The notes under the pieces: model-generated
Told to the model about the DNA's origin: nothing
Database searches by the model: none
Seen by the model: the letters and a program-made list of their open reading frames with translations, nothing else
Program-made: the position numbers and the translations under genes
NCBI GenBank assembly: GCA_024364805.1
Contig: CM044489.1
Span: 165,875,369 to 165,902,762 of the forward strand
Direction of reading: 5' to 3'
From: Euprymna scolopes
Lineage: Eukaryota > Mollusca > Cephalopoda > Sepiida > Sepiolidae
DNA length: 27,394 nt
Shown: piece after piece, positions 1 to 8,299 of the stretch
How the letters are laid out: each line of letters starts with the position of its first letter
Numbering within the stretch: the first letter of the stretch is position 1

Positions 1-75
<75 letters not shown>
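1..75. repeat. (TC)n-(TA)n-(GA)n compound microsatellite, self-complementary
   Basis: TC repeats fill 1-27, TA repeats about 31-58 and GA repeats 59-75. The TC arm is complementary to the GA arm and the TA core is self-complementary, so the tract can fold into one long hairpin. It is cut by the window edge, so its full length is unknown. Confidence 0.95.
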
Positions 76-76
<1 letters not shown>

Positions 77-713
77 TCTTTTTCTTTCCAACTATGAGTT
101 AAATAGTATTACTATTTGTTCTTAGACAATTCTTTTGTTTTAAATAGACTATTCCGATCTTTTTATTTGTTTTTTTTTCATTTCTTTATTACTGTTGTGG
201 TCTTGGAGAATAATAAGAACAAACAATGGACAAAAGTGTATCAAAAAAAGTAAACGTCCAATTCTTTGGCCATAACTGCCACAACGTTTAATCTTAGCAA
301 TATTAATTTAATAAGGATGGTTATACGTCAGGAAGTCCATTTATTCCTGCAATAGGCAGAGTAACTTACACCATACAGGGCTCTAACAGTAAAAGTTACC
401 TGAGAGGAGGAGATGCAGAGAGAAGGTAGGAACAGTATTAAATAAAGCATATTAGGGATGGCCAAACTAAAGAGCGAGAGAATGTGAGAGTAATTTAATA
501 AGAGATAGGTGACTTGATTAGTAAATTACAAAATATGAAATAATTTTAAAAAAAGGTTTTTAAACATAACTGAATTCCCAAACCAATACTCACACATGCA
601 CTTATGTGATATAGAAATGTAGTTAAATGGCCTGGTAAACAGCAAAAAAAAAAAAAAAAAAAAAAAGAGAGACTACATAAAATAAACAAAAAGTTTAGAT
701 AGAATTCATCACT
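76..713. other. Intronic or intergenic AT-rich DNA without a recognised gene
   Basis: I see no coding segment. A degraded relative of the dispersed repeat at 1445-1558 may lie near 178-235. A run of 23 A residues at 644-666 ends 47 bp before the LINE fragment at 714. Confidence 0.6.
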
Positions 714-1118
714 GAGGCTGCAGTCAATTCGTGGCTTCCTAGACAACTTTCCTTAAAGGATAGAGCTGAGGCATGCGCCACTTACATCTTTCCTCTCATC
801 CTTTACCGACTGGCCATACTTTCCCTGCCTGCACAACATCTAACAGCTCTTGTCAAACTCTTGTGCTCGCTTCTTTGGGACAGAGGAAGACACTGAGTGA
901 GCAGACAGGTCTGTATTCAACGTCCGTGTGAGGGAGTCTTGGGAATGCTGGACTTGAAGTGTCATCGAGACGCTGAAAGGCTGGCCTTCCTGAGCCACTA
1001 TATGCAAGATGACCAACCGTGGCACACCATGGTTACTGCCGCCTTCCCCGACCTCGTTCTCGACCCTTCTATCGAGAGCCGTCGCAGGCCACGGGGAGAA
1101 TCTGCCTACATGAAAGAG
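714..1118 (+). mobile_element. Tx1-like LINE fragment, internal 405 bp (copy 1)
   Basis: This segment aligns without gaps to 5552-5956 of the longer LINE copy. I count 7 differences by eye in 405 bp (about 98% identity). It encodes the end of the reverse transcriptase palm/thumb region and the start of the C-terminal domain. Neither the catalytic FADD-box region nor the 3' UTR is present, so it is truncated at both ends. It carries the same in-frame TGA as the longer copy (894-896, between the RGRH and VSRQ segments). Both copies therefore descend from a source that already had this change, or one copy derives from the other. The fragment does not code for a complete product. Confidence 0.93.
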
Positions 1119-1268
1119 TTTCTCAACTTCCAGCACGCGTCTCCCCTCATCTCTACCAACAGGCCTTTTATTAAAAACCTGACTCCATTTTATTTGCATA
1201 TGTGTGCAGTGGGCAGTGTGATCTCGTGCGAATCCACGAGACTACAAAGCAACAGCTGCCATCTTTAA
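1119..1268. other. Unassigned sequence between LINE fragment and TC microsatellite
   Basis: This joins the LINE fragment exactly where copy 1 and copy 2 diverge. It contains a small 7-bp-arm hairpin (TCTCGTG/CACGAGA) near 1221-1240. I cannot assign it to a family. Confidence 0.5.
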
Positions 1269-1289
1269 TCTCTCTCTCTCTCTCTCTCT

Positions 1290-1322
<33 letters not shown>
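1269..1322. repeat. (TC)n microsatellite with one interruption
   Basis: A pure TC tract is interrupted once by TTGCGC near the middle. It lies 150 bp downstream of the LINE fragment. Confidence 0.97.
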
Positions 1323-1324
<2 letters not shown>

Positions 1325-1444
1325 ATCCCACATGAAGGTAAGTTGTATAGCCACATAATGCGCACATACGTGGGTGCTTTCTTCTTTACTTATTACATTC
1401 AACTCTACAAGAAAAACGGCGTTTAGTAAACTAATATTGATATG

Positions 1445-1558
1445 TAGAAAAACGTCTTTAGGTAAACAAACGTTGATTAAATCAGTTTTATTGTTGTTGT
1501 GGTCCCGTAAGTATCCTCAAGAAAGACACAACTTGATAATTAGTAGAAACAAACTATA
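1445..1558. repeat. Dispersed repeat family A, copy 1
   Basis: The block includes TTTAGGTAAACAAACGTTGA, then a TATTGTTGTTGTGG-like stretch, then AAGAAAGACACAAC and ATTAGTAGAAACAAA. It recurs at 2228-2333 in the same order and orientation. No coding capacity is seen; the family is unknown to me. Confidence 0.75.
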
Positions 1559-2039
1559 AAAGTAAACAAAATAAAAAAGTAAAGACAACAAATGAAGAGT
1601 GTGGGTATACGTCAGTCCGACTGCCACAAGAGCAAGACTCTAGCATAACATAACATTCTACCGGTTCTTAGAATAAGTGTAAGCGTTCATTATTATCGCT
1701 AGGTGGAAACACAATAACAATTATAATAATTGCTTCATTTGTCTTCTCTTTTTTCTTTTCTCTTTTTTTTTTTAAATATTATTTTTATTTTCCAAATTTT
1801 TGATAAATAAAATGAGTTAAAGATACTTTTAAAATTTTCATTTTGTTCTCTCACGTTATCGATCATGTCTGGTTAATAATTTTTTTTTCTTAATCTGAAG
1901 AAGATAAACATTTTACAGAAATATCATAGGATTTTTTTATAATAATTACCAACATTAATTATTTCAGAGGGAATATTGTTGGGAAATTAGTCCAAAACAG
2001 TTTAGGTATTCTTAGGGTTTACACTTTTTAGAAATAGAC
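1559..2039. other. AT-rich DNA, nothing recognised
   Basis: T-rich tracts and no supported gene. A GTATACGTCAG segment near 1603 resembles one near 322, so more of the dispersed repeat families may be present in decayed form. Confidence 0.5.
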
Positions 2040-2200
2040 GAAGAGTTTTTCTAAATCTAAAGAGTCGTATGCTTAATAAAACTAGAGAATAGAAATATTT
2101 TTAGCATAAAAATAATAATTTTATTAGATAAAAGTAATAACGGCAAAAACCAATACTAGCATTATTGAAGTATTGTATCTGCTATCTTAGCTGTATATAT
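2040..2200. repeat. Dispersed repeat family B, copy 1
   Basis: The block runs from TCTAAATCTAAAGAGTCGTA through AGAGAATAGAAA, AGCATAAAAATAA and ATTAGATAAAA to a TATTGTATCTGCTAT end. The same ordered blocks recur at 4250-4405 with many substitutions, so this is an old repeat. Confidence 0.7.
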
Positions 2201-2227
2201 TGGCAATATTAATTTAATATTTAATTT

Positions 2228-2333
2228 ATATAGAAAAACGGCTTTAGGTAAACAAACGTTGATAAGACATCTTTATTATTGTTGTAAGTGTCCGGAAGAA
2301 AGACACAACGCAGTAATTAGTAGAAACAAATAT
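2228..2333. repeat. Dispersed repeat family A, copy 2
   Basis: A second, diverged copy of the block at 1445-1558, with the same ordered blocks (TTTAGGTAAACAAACGTTGA, AGAAAGACACAAC, AATTAGTAGAAACAAA). It directly follows family B copy 1, so A and B may be parts of one larger element. Confidence 0.75.
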
Positions 2334-2365
2334 GCAATGCAGTCTGTATTCATAAAATATGCAGC

Positions 2366-2366
<1 letters not shown>

Positions 2367-2402
<36 letters not shown>

Positions 2403-2428
2403 GCAATATGTATATATAAAATATATAC
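2367..2428. repeat. (TA)n microsatellite and adjoining AT-rich short repeats
   Basis: TA dinucleotides run to about 2396. They are followed by AAAATATGCAATATGTATAT-type variants that also occur just upstream near 2356. Confidence 0.9.
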
Positions 2429-2479
2429 ATATTGCACGAAAACAAGGAGAGAGTAATACATTACCTTTATTCTCTTTAA

Positions 2480-2580
2480 GGAAAGAAAGAAGACAATAGC
2501 TCTGCCAGCGATGCTCAAAATGTCAAAATACTTAGAAAACCGCAGGATGAGTGATTGATACTGCTGCCTGAGGTCTCCTC
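2480..2580. repeat. Dispersed repeat family C, copy 1
   Basis: The segment around GCGATGCTCAAAATGTCAAA matches GCAATGTTCAAAATGCCGAG near 10420, in the same context of an AGAAAG run before it and a CTCCT segment after it. This is an old dispersed repeat of unknown family. Confidence 0.6.
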
Positions 2581-2624
2581 ATTAGAAAATGCCAACAGGT
2601 CTAATAAAGTAATCTTTATAGGTA

Positions 2625-2704
2625 TTAGGTTGGTGCAAAAATGATGTAATTTTTTTATATATGGTTGAACGTCAAAAAACGACATTATTTTTGAACCAAC
2701 CTAA
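2625..2704. mobile_element. Mariner-type MITE, 80 bp, with terminal inverted repeats and TA duplication
   Basis: The left end reads TTAGGTTGGTGCAAAAATGA; the right end reads as TTAGGTTGGTTCAAAAATAA on the other strand. The TIRs differ at only a few positions over about 23 bp. TA dinucleotides flank both ends (2623-2624 and 2705-2706), as expected for a Tc1/mariner target duplication. The 80-bp length and the TTAGGTTGGTGCAAAA terminus resemble the vertebrate MADE1/Hsmar1 type, which is knowledge of the family and not proof of descent. There is no transposase, so it is non-autonomous. Confidence 0.92.
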
Positions 2705-2706
2705 TA

Positions 2707-4249
2707 ATTTGCTACCAGTCACAAGTGGACTTGTCATATTTAGAAATGGCCACACTTCAAATTAAATTCAAGCTTGTGCTACATCCAAATCTCGGAGGGA
2801 TGTAACTCATCTCTCAAATGATAATTTTGAACTTAATTAATTAGAAGAGTAGAAAGTAGAGCTTTGGTTTACCTTTAATATTTTATAATCTCATAACTTA
2901 TTTTGCCCTTTTGTTCTCACATTCTATAATCGATCTTTCTGACAAGGAAGAAGAACTGCTGTTTTCTATGTCAGAATCCACTGTTGGCTATTTTTGACCT
3001 TGAAGTAATATGTTTTCTTTAGTTCTTTACATCAGGTGGTTTCATGCACTGTCTGAAGCGATTTCTATGGAAAATACTCCTGAATAGAATTAGACAATAA
3101 ATTAGATCTATCTGCCAAACACTGAAGACTTTAGCTTGTTTTCCAATGCTTTTTCTTTATCTAATAATGTTATTGACAATGACAGACGTCTATTATTTCA
3201 AAAGGAATATTACTATTATTATAATTCTACATATTATTGCAGAAAGCACCTTAGAATTTCGACGGTGTAATATATATAATATTATCCACTTAAAATAAAA
3301 TTTCATTGAAATAAAAGTTGTGTGCATAGGATTTTGTAATTGAGTGTCCATTTTCGTTACATTTTATTAATTCCTCACTTGTTCTAAGAAAATGCTAAGT
3401 TCTGATTTTCTCTTTTAAATTCATTATGTCATTCATTCATTTCGCCTTCCTGTCCCCTCCCAATTCGTCATCCCTCTTTGGAGATATTTGATTCATTCTT
3501 TGCTTTAGTGAACGTCACTTGTTTCCTTGCCCAAACCCAAGACGACTGCCACCTATAGAGATGGACTTGGCCCAATTCCTGAAAATTCAAATATTCATTT
3601 GATTCTCCCATCAGTGTAGCTGAGCCATATTTCTGCCAATGCCATTCTCATGTAAACACAAAACTTGGACGACCACCAGAATTTGAGTGTCCGTGTGAAA
3701 GGGCAGATATCATAGTATATGGATTTGATCCAGTTAAACTGAAGCCAAGATGGAAATGCTCTTTGACCCCGTTAATGTATTGTCCATTACAAATGTTAGA
3801 AGTGGCCAGAAGCTAATAAAAAAGGCAACATAAAAGCAAGAGAAAATTCTGTATATCTTATTGGATTTTTTTCTTTCCATTTATAGTCTTATTCAGTATG
3901 TTTAATTATTGAAGTTTTTTCTCAGGAAATATTAAAACAAGGACGCATGTTCCAAAGATGCGTCCATTCACTCTGCACGATTAGTGATAAAAATCTTATT
4001 CAAAATTTAATATAACAGACTAAACGGCAAACGGATGGAACCTCTTATAGTATTTTTATACTTTCTGTGTGTGTGCTTCGTGAAAATGTGTGCGAATGTT
4101 GGACAATTGGCATAATGATCAAAACTCTGAGGTATGATATATTTTAGAAACAGGTTTATTGTCATCCCCGAAGGCAAAACTGGAAAAAAATAAAAACGTT
4201 GTTTCGGAAACACGTAAATACAAAATGAAGACAAAGCAGAGACGAGGAG
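2707..4249. other. 1.5 kb without a recognised gene; one open cysteine-rich segment
   Basis: No family is recognised. At about 3583-3800 the + strand is open after a TGA and reads a peptide with CQCHSH, GRPPEFECPCER and KPRWKC. It has no visible splice sites that I trust. The sub-segment at 3688-3707 has a near-identical partner at 9934-9953. It may be a decayed repeat or a chance frame. Confidence 0.4.
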
Positions 4250-4405
4250 TTGGTTAAATCTAAAAAGAGTCGCATACTTAATGTAATTAGAGAATAGAAA
4301 AATTTTGAGCATAAAAATAAAACGTAAACAAAGTTCATTAGATAAAATGAAAAATACCCAAAACTAATACAAGCACTATTTAAGTATTATATCTACTATT
4401 TTTGT
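4250..4405. repeat. Dispersed repeat family B, copy 2
   Basis: This repeats the ordered blocks of 2040-2200: AAATCTAAAAAGAGTCGCAT, AGAGAATAGAAA, GAGCATAAAAATAA, ATTAGATAAAA and TATTATATCTACTAT. Divergence is substantial. Confidence 0.7.
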
Positions 4406-4600
4406 TCTCTTTAAGAAGAGAGTATTAAATATAATAACTTGTTGCAGGTATAAGGTGATAAAACCAATCGACACAGAGGCAAAAAGAGAACAGTAATAAC
4501 AAAAGGAAACGCTTACAAATCACTTTTTATTTTTGAAAAAAGGAATGTATAAATGGTCAATTAAAAGGCCTTGAAATTGTGGTCAGTCCAAGTAAATCAG

Positions 4601-4768
4601 AATCAGCCAGACGTCGGTGGGCACTGGAAGGTAGGCATCAGCGAGCTGCTGAGCTGGACATCAGTGGGCACTGGTAGGTAGGCGTTATCGAACCGCTGAG
4701 CTGGACATCAGTGGGCACTGGTAGGTAGGCGTCATCGAGCCGCTAAGCTGGACATCAGTGGGTTCTAG
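4601..4768. repeat. GC-rich minisatellite, 47-bp unit
   Basis: Units begin GCTGAGCTGGACATCAGTGG at 4648, 4695 and 4742, giving an exact 47-bp spacing. The third unit breaks off after about 27 bp, and 4601-4647 is a degraded preceding unit. GC content is clearly above the surroundings. Confidence 0.92.
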
Positions 4769-4855
4769 TATGGATAATCGGTCGTTAACAGGCTCTGGAA
4801 TGTGTAGCCTGACGTCGACCGGCACAGGAGGTGCCAGAAGGCTGTATGCTGTGGC

Positions 4856-4980
4856 AGGCACTAGGAGGGGCTGAAGGCTGCATGGAGGTGCAGCAGGCGC
4901 TGGAAGGCTACAGGAAGGTGCGGCAGGTGCTGGAAGGCTGTAGGAAGGTGCGGCAGACATTGGAAGGTCGTAAGAAGCGC
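4856..4980. repeat. GC-rich minisatellite, 30-bp unit, abutting LINE
   Basis: Units GCAGGCGCTGGAAGGCTACA (+10 bp) start at 4893, 4923 and 4953, with degraded earlier units from about 4856. A reading frame open on the - strand through both minisatellites (5014 to 4685) gives proline/alanine/serine-rich repeats (LPAPAAPS), a consequence of the repeat. The array stops within two bases of the start of recognisable LINE sequence. Confidence 0.9.
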
Positions 4981-4981
4981 T

Positions 4982-6634
4982 GATCAGTCCAAAGCTTTCG
5001 ATAGGGTCGACCATCGTTTCTTGGCATCTGTCTTAGAGGCCACCGGTTTTAAACCGGACTTCTACAAGTGGATCTCCGTGATGTATCGACAGCCCACAGC
5101 CGTCGTGCAAGTCAATGAAAAGCGCTCGAAATCCTTTATCTCTCAGTCGGTTCGTCAGGGTTGTCCACTGTCGCCCCTGCTCTATGTCCTGGCTTTGGAG
5201 TCCCTGCTCCGCAAGCTGAGACGTGGGGAGACAAATTCGGCCCTGTATGGAATTGCAATGCTCTGTGGCTTAGCTGCCAAGGTATCCGCGTTCGCCGATA
5301 ATGTCACGGTCTTTGTGTCGAGCTTCAGAGACATCGAGATCATGTCGGAGGCGCTCGCTCAGTGTGAAAGAATTACAGGAACCAAGATAAACTGCAGCAA
5401 GTCGGTAGGACTGCGGTTGGGCACCTGGAGTGACAACGCCAACCTCCCGGCGCCCTTCAGCTGGACAGATGGCCCGGTTTGGATCCTCGGCGTGTGGTTC
5501 GGACCAGGTCTCCAGCTTGACAAAAATTGGTTGGAGGTACAGTCAAAAGTGGAGGCTGCAGTCAATTCGTGGCTTCCTAGACAACTTTCCTTAAAGGGTA
5601 GAGCTGAGGCATGCGCCACTTACGTCTTTCCTCTCATCCTTTACCGACTGGCCATACTTTTCCTGCCTGCACAACACCTTACAGCTCTTGTCAAACTCTT
5701 GTGCTCGCTTCTTTGGGACAGAGGAAGACACTGAGTGAGCAGACAGGTCTGTATTCAACGTCCGTGTGAGGGAGTCTTGGGAATGCTGGACTTGAAGTGT
5801 CATCGAGACGCTGAAAGGCTGGCCTTCCTGAGCCACTATATGCAAGATGACCAACCGTGGCACCCCATGGTTACTGCCGCCTTCCCCGACCTCGTTCTCG
5901 ACCCTTCTATCGAGAGCCGTCGCAGGCCGCGGGGAGAATCTGCCTACATGAAAGAGTGCCGAGCCGTGCTTAAACAACTACCAAGGTCCAGCGACCTTGT
6001 GACCGCTACCCATAGGGAACTCCACAGGGATCTAGTGAAGGGGGCTGCCGACGACCCGCTATGCGCACATTTGGGTTGGCAGCAGAGTGAGATCTGCTCC
6101 GCGTGGAGCTGGCCGCCAGGTTCGAGATCTGAACAATTCGGAGTTCTCTCTGACCTGGCGATTGGCCCGAAATGCACTTCCACTCAACAACGTACAATGC
6201 AGTTCCGGGTTTTTGGAGCCGCCTGATTGTCCCCATTGTGGGACAATGGCCGTAGAAACGACTGATCATGCTTTCTTCGCTTGCTGCAAAGTCCGCTGGT
6301 ACTGGTCGTATGTCAGCGAGGTGACGGCTCACATCGATCCTGAGCATCCTCGCCCAATTACCGTATCCAATGTCGTGGACAATGTGAGGCCACTGTGGGA
6401 CCGGGAAAGACAAATGGTCTACGTTACGATCCTGGCCGTGGCGAGAATGTTGATTTGGACTTCGCGTCTGCAAGGTTGCAGGATCTGATCGCTTTCTTTA
6501 AACACCAACTACGGGTGAAGATCAGATGTGATAGAAGAAGGCTGCATCGTGCGGCATTTGACAGAAAATGGATAAAAGTAGTAAGTCTGTGTGTACGAAG
6601 AGGAGCCAAATTTGAATACGTGTTCCCCGCCTAG
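4982..6634 (+). pseudogene. LINE ORF2 remnant: reverse transcriptase and C-terminal zinc knuckle
   Basis: The first frame (4982-5731) holds AFDRVDH, the RQGCPLSPLLYVLALE block (RT domain 4) and FADNV at 5291-5305. The usual catalytic pair is DD, so the second aspartate is asparagine here. The later WILGVWFG, LSLKGRAE and FPLILYRLA blocks are typical of the Tx1 group. A TGA at 5732-5734 interrupts the frame, which continues as VSRQVCIQRP to about 6115. The homologous reading then shifts to a second frame (NSEFSLTWRLARNALPLN) with a Cx2Cx9Hx4C knuckle at 6228-6284. Near 6465-6475 it shifts again to the frame ending at 6634. With one stop, two frameshifts and a lost catalytic aspartate it cannot make active enzyme. 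Confidence 0.92.
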
Positions 6635-7052
6635 GTGTGGAACACGCAGTTCCGTAAAGTAAAATTTAACAAATAGCCTCTCAGCTAGCTGAGTGTGTGT
6701 TCCATCCCTCCCTGATTAGGAAGCCTCCAAGATCCCCACCCCCTCCTTCTTGCAATTTTTGTTTTCACCCCTCCTCTAAATTTCACCCGTCTAATATAAA
6801 CTAACCCCCATTCCTTACCCACGAAATTTTCTTTTCTCCATTCACCCCCATCTAGAGGGTATCCTCACTTAGATACTGACCCACAGAAGCGAGATTCCTT
6901 TTACAAACCTAGTGGAACGGACAGTCTATCAACTAGACGGGGTTTGGAGGGTCCTAGTAATCACCCCCTCCGCCCTCGACACAAATGAATTATTGTACCA
7001 TTTTTATTGTTAGCTTTTTTTCTTCTTACACGTCAATAAAAAATGTTTTAAA
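4982..7052 (+). mobile_element. Tx1-like non-LTR retrotransposon (LINE), 5'-truncated (copy 2)
   Basis: Recognisable sequence starts inside the reverse transcriptase at DQSKAFDRVDHRFL. It runs through RT, the C-terminal region with a zinc knuckle and the ORF end (YVFPA then TAG at 6632-6634). A 3' UTR of about 400 bp with C-rich stretches follows, to AATAAA near 7036 and an A/T-rich end near 7050. The apurinic endonuclease domain and ORF1 expected of this group are absent, consistent with 5' truncation. The clade call rests on similarity to proteins usually annotated as the transposon TX1 149-kDa protein (L1/Tx1 group). The 3' limit is uncertain. Confidence 0.9.
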
Positions 7053-7274
7053 AATTGGGAGTTAAGTAGGATGTCCCCCAGTATGAAAGGGTAAATGCGG
7101 TATTATGGTGAAAGATACTAGTTGGGAGAAACTTTTGATTTTGTTTAGTTCTGGAGTGACAAGGATGACCAATGACACCCACAATCCCTCCCTTTTGAGT
7201 TGGCCATGTGCCTAAGCTTTTTGTTCAGTGTTGATTTTCAATGTATTTTTAACATGAATAAAGGATTTAATATC
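7053..7274. other. Spacer between LINE 3' end and U2-headed repeat
   Basis: Not assigned. Bases near 7202-7215 (GGCCATGTGCCTAA) match a block in the U2-headed unit (GGCCATGTGCTTAA near 7700). The spacer may therefore include a badly decayed earlier unit. An AATAAA lies near 7257, shortly before the U2-like sequence begins. Confidence 0.4.
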
Positions 7275-7785
7275 TCAAAGTGTAGTATCTGTTCCGGCAG
7301 ATACTGCAAGCAAAGACAATATGTGGGAGCAATCCCACATATAAGACCTTGGTCAATGTAGGGGCAACCCTTCATACCAATTGTCATTATTCAGCTCCCC
7401 TACTCCCTGGGGAGTTGGTCCCCATTTCCCCTTCACTCCTCACATTAAAAATCGGCATTGTGCCTAATTTGCTCGATGGGGGAGCAAATAAATACAGCTT
7501 TTCTTGGCCTGTTGGCCAAGATCAAAGTGTAGTATCTGTCCGGCAGATACTGCGAACAAAAACAATATGTGGGGGCAATCCCACATATAAGACCTTGGTC
7601 AATGTAGGGGCAACCCTTCATACCAATTGTCACTATCCAGCTCCTCTACTCCTCGGGGAGTTGGTCTCCATTCCTCCTTCTCTCCTCACATTAAAAATCG
7701 GCCATGTGCTTAATTTGCTCGGTGGGGGAGCAAATAAATACCCTTTTCTTGGCCTTTTGGCCAAGATCAAAGTGTAGTATCTGAT
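7275..7785 (+). repeat. Tandem repeat with U2 snRNA-derived head (about 246-bp unit)
   Basis: The sequence at 7748-7785 (TTCTTGGCCTTTTGGCCAAG, then ATCAAAGTGTAGTATCTG) closely matches the first 45 or so nucleotides of U2 snRNA. It includes stem-loop I and the branch-site-pairing GTAGTA. The TCAAAGTGTAGTATCTG block recurs at 7275, 7522 and 7767, spacings of 247 and 245 bp. Unit 1 starts inside the head, unit 2 has a complete head from about 7496, and unit 3 is head only. After the head the U2 sequence is replaced by an unrelated body with hairpins at 7284-7305, 7319-7342 and 7395-7414, kept in the second unit. The two bodies are about nine-tenths identical by eye. It could be a snRNA-derived SINE, a satellite seeded by a U2 retrocopy, or genes for a U2-like RNA. 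It is not ordinary U2, because the canonical Sm site and stem-loops III and IV are not seen. Confidence 0.85.
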
Positions 7786-7822
7786 CTTACTACATGCTGT
7801 ACTTATGTTTGTAACTTTGTGA

Positions 7823-7884
7823 TATAAAGTGGGGGGGTTCACTTTTCTGTATTAATTTAATGTAAAATGATCACCCACTTTATA
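7823..7884. mobile_element. Small foldback / MITE-like palindrome
   Basis: Perfect 11-bp ends (TATAAAGTGGG and its complement) bound a 62-bp segment. Its halves pair imperfectly through to a central ATTAATTTAAT. It lies 38 bp after the last U2-like head. No transposase or certain target duplication is seen. Confidence 0.6.
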
Positions 7885-7906
7885 ACCAGTCAGTCTCAAA
7901 GCCATT

Positions 7907-8065
7907 CAAGTCATTCTTCAGATCATTCGTTATTTTTGAAGGATTTCAGTTATTTTTTTAAGCATTCAAATTCTTAAGGTCATTCAATTCATCCTTAAGT
8001 TCATTAAAGTCATTCTAAGTCATTTACTTTTTATTTATTTAAGTCATTTCAGCCCATTTTTTCGG
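7907..8065. repeat. Degenerate short tandem repeat built on AAGTCATT
   Basis: Variants of CATTCAAGTCATT, AGTTCATT and AAGTCATT follow each other irregularly. Period length varies, so this is an old or slipped array. Confidence 0.6.
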
Positions 8066-8299
8066 TCATTTTTGTTTATCTTTAAGAATTTCATGTCAAT
8101 CCTACATTCACGCATTCATTCATTACACAAGAGCAAGCGACTAATGGCTATCGGCCTTGTTTTATTTCATTTGATGTTTCTTTTGTTTTACTTTATGTGC
8201 ACCTTTAGATCTCTGCATGTTTTGCTTTAATATTTTTACCATTTACATTATTGTTATCCGTTATCAGCCATCCCTCTAATTCTAATCTCCTCCATTCTT

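Noticed and set aside
4685-5014. - strand proline/alanine/serine-rich frame
   Set aside because: It is produced by the two minisatellites and continues into antisense LINE; there is no independent evidence of coding.
5591-6473. - strand frames of 128 and 155 codons
   Set aside because: They are antisense shadows of the LINE ORF, which has clear reverse transcriptase and zinc-knuckle motifs on the + strand.
7349-7777. 142-codon + frame with an internal repeat
   Set aside because: It runs across the two U2-headed units. The repeat spacing is not a multiple of three and the sequence is explained by the structured RNA-like repeat.
7496-7785. Functional U2 snRNA gene
   Set aside because: Only the first 45 or so nucleotides match U2. 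The canonical Sm site and 3' stem-loops are missing.
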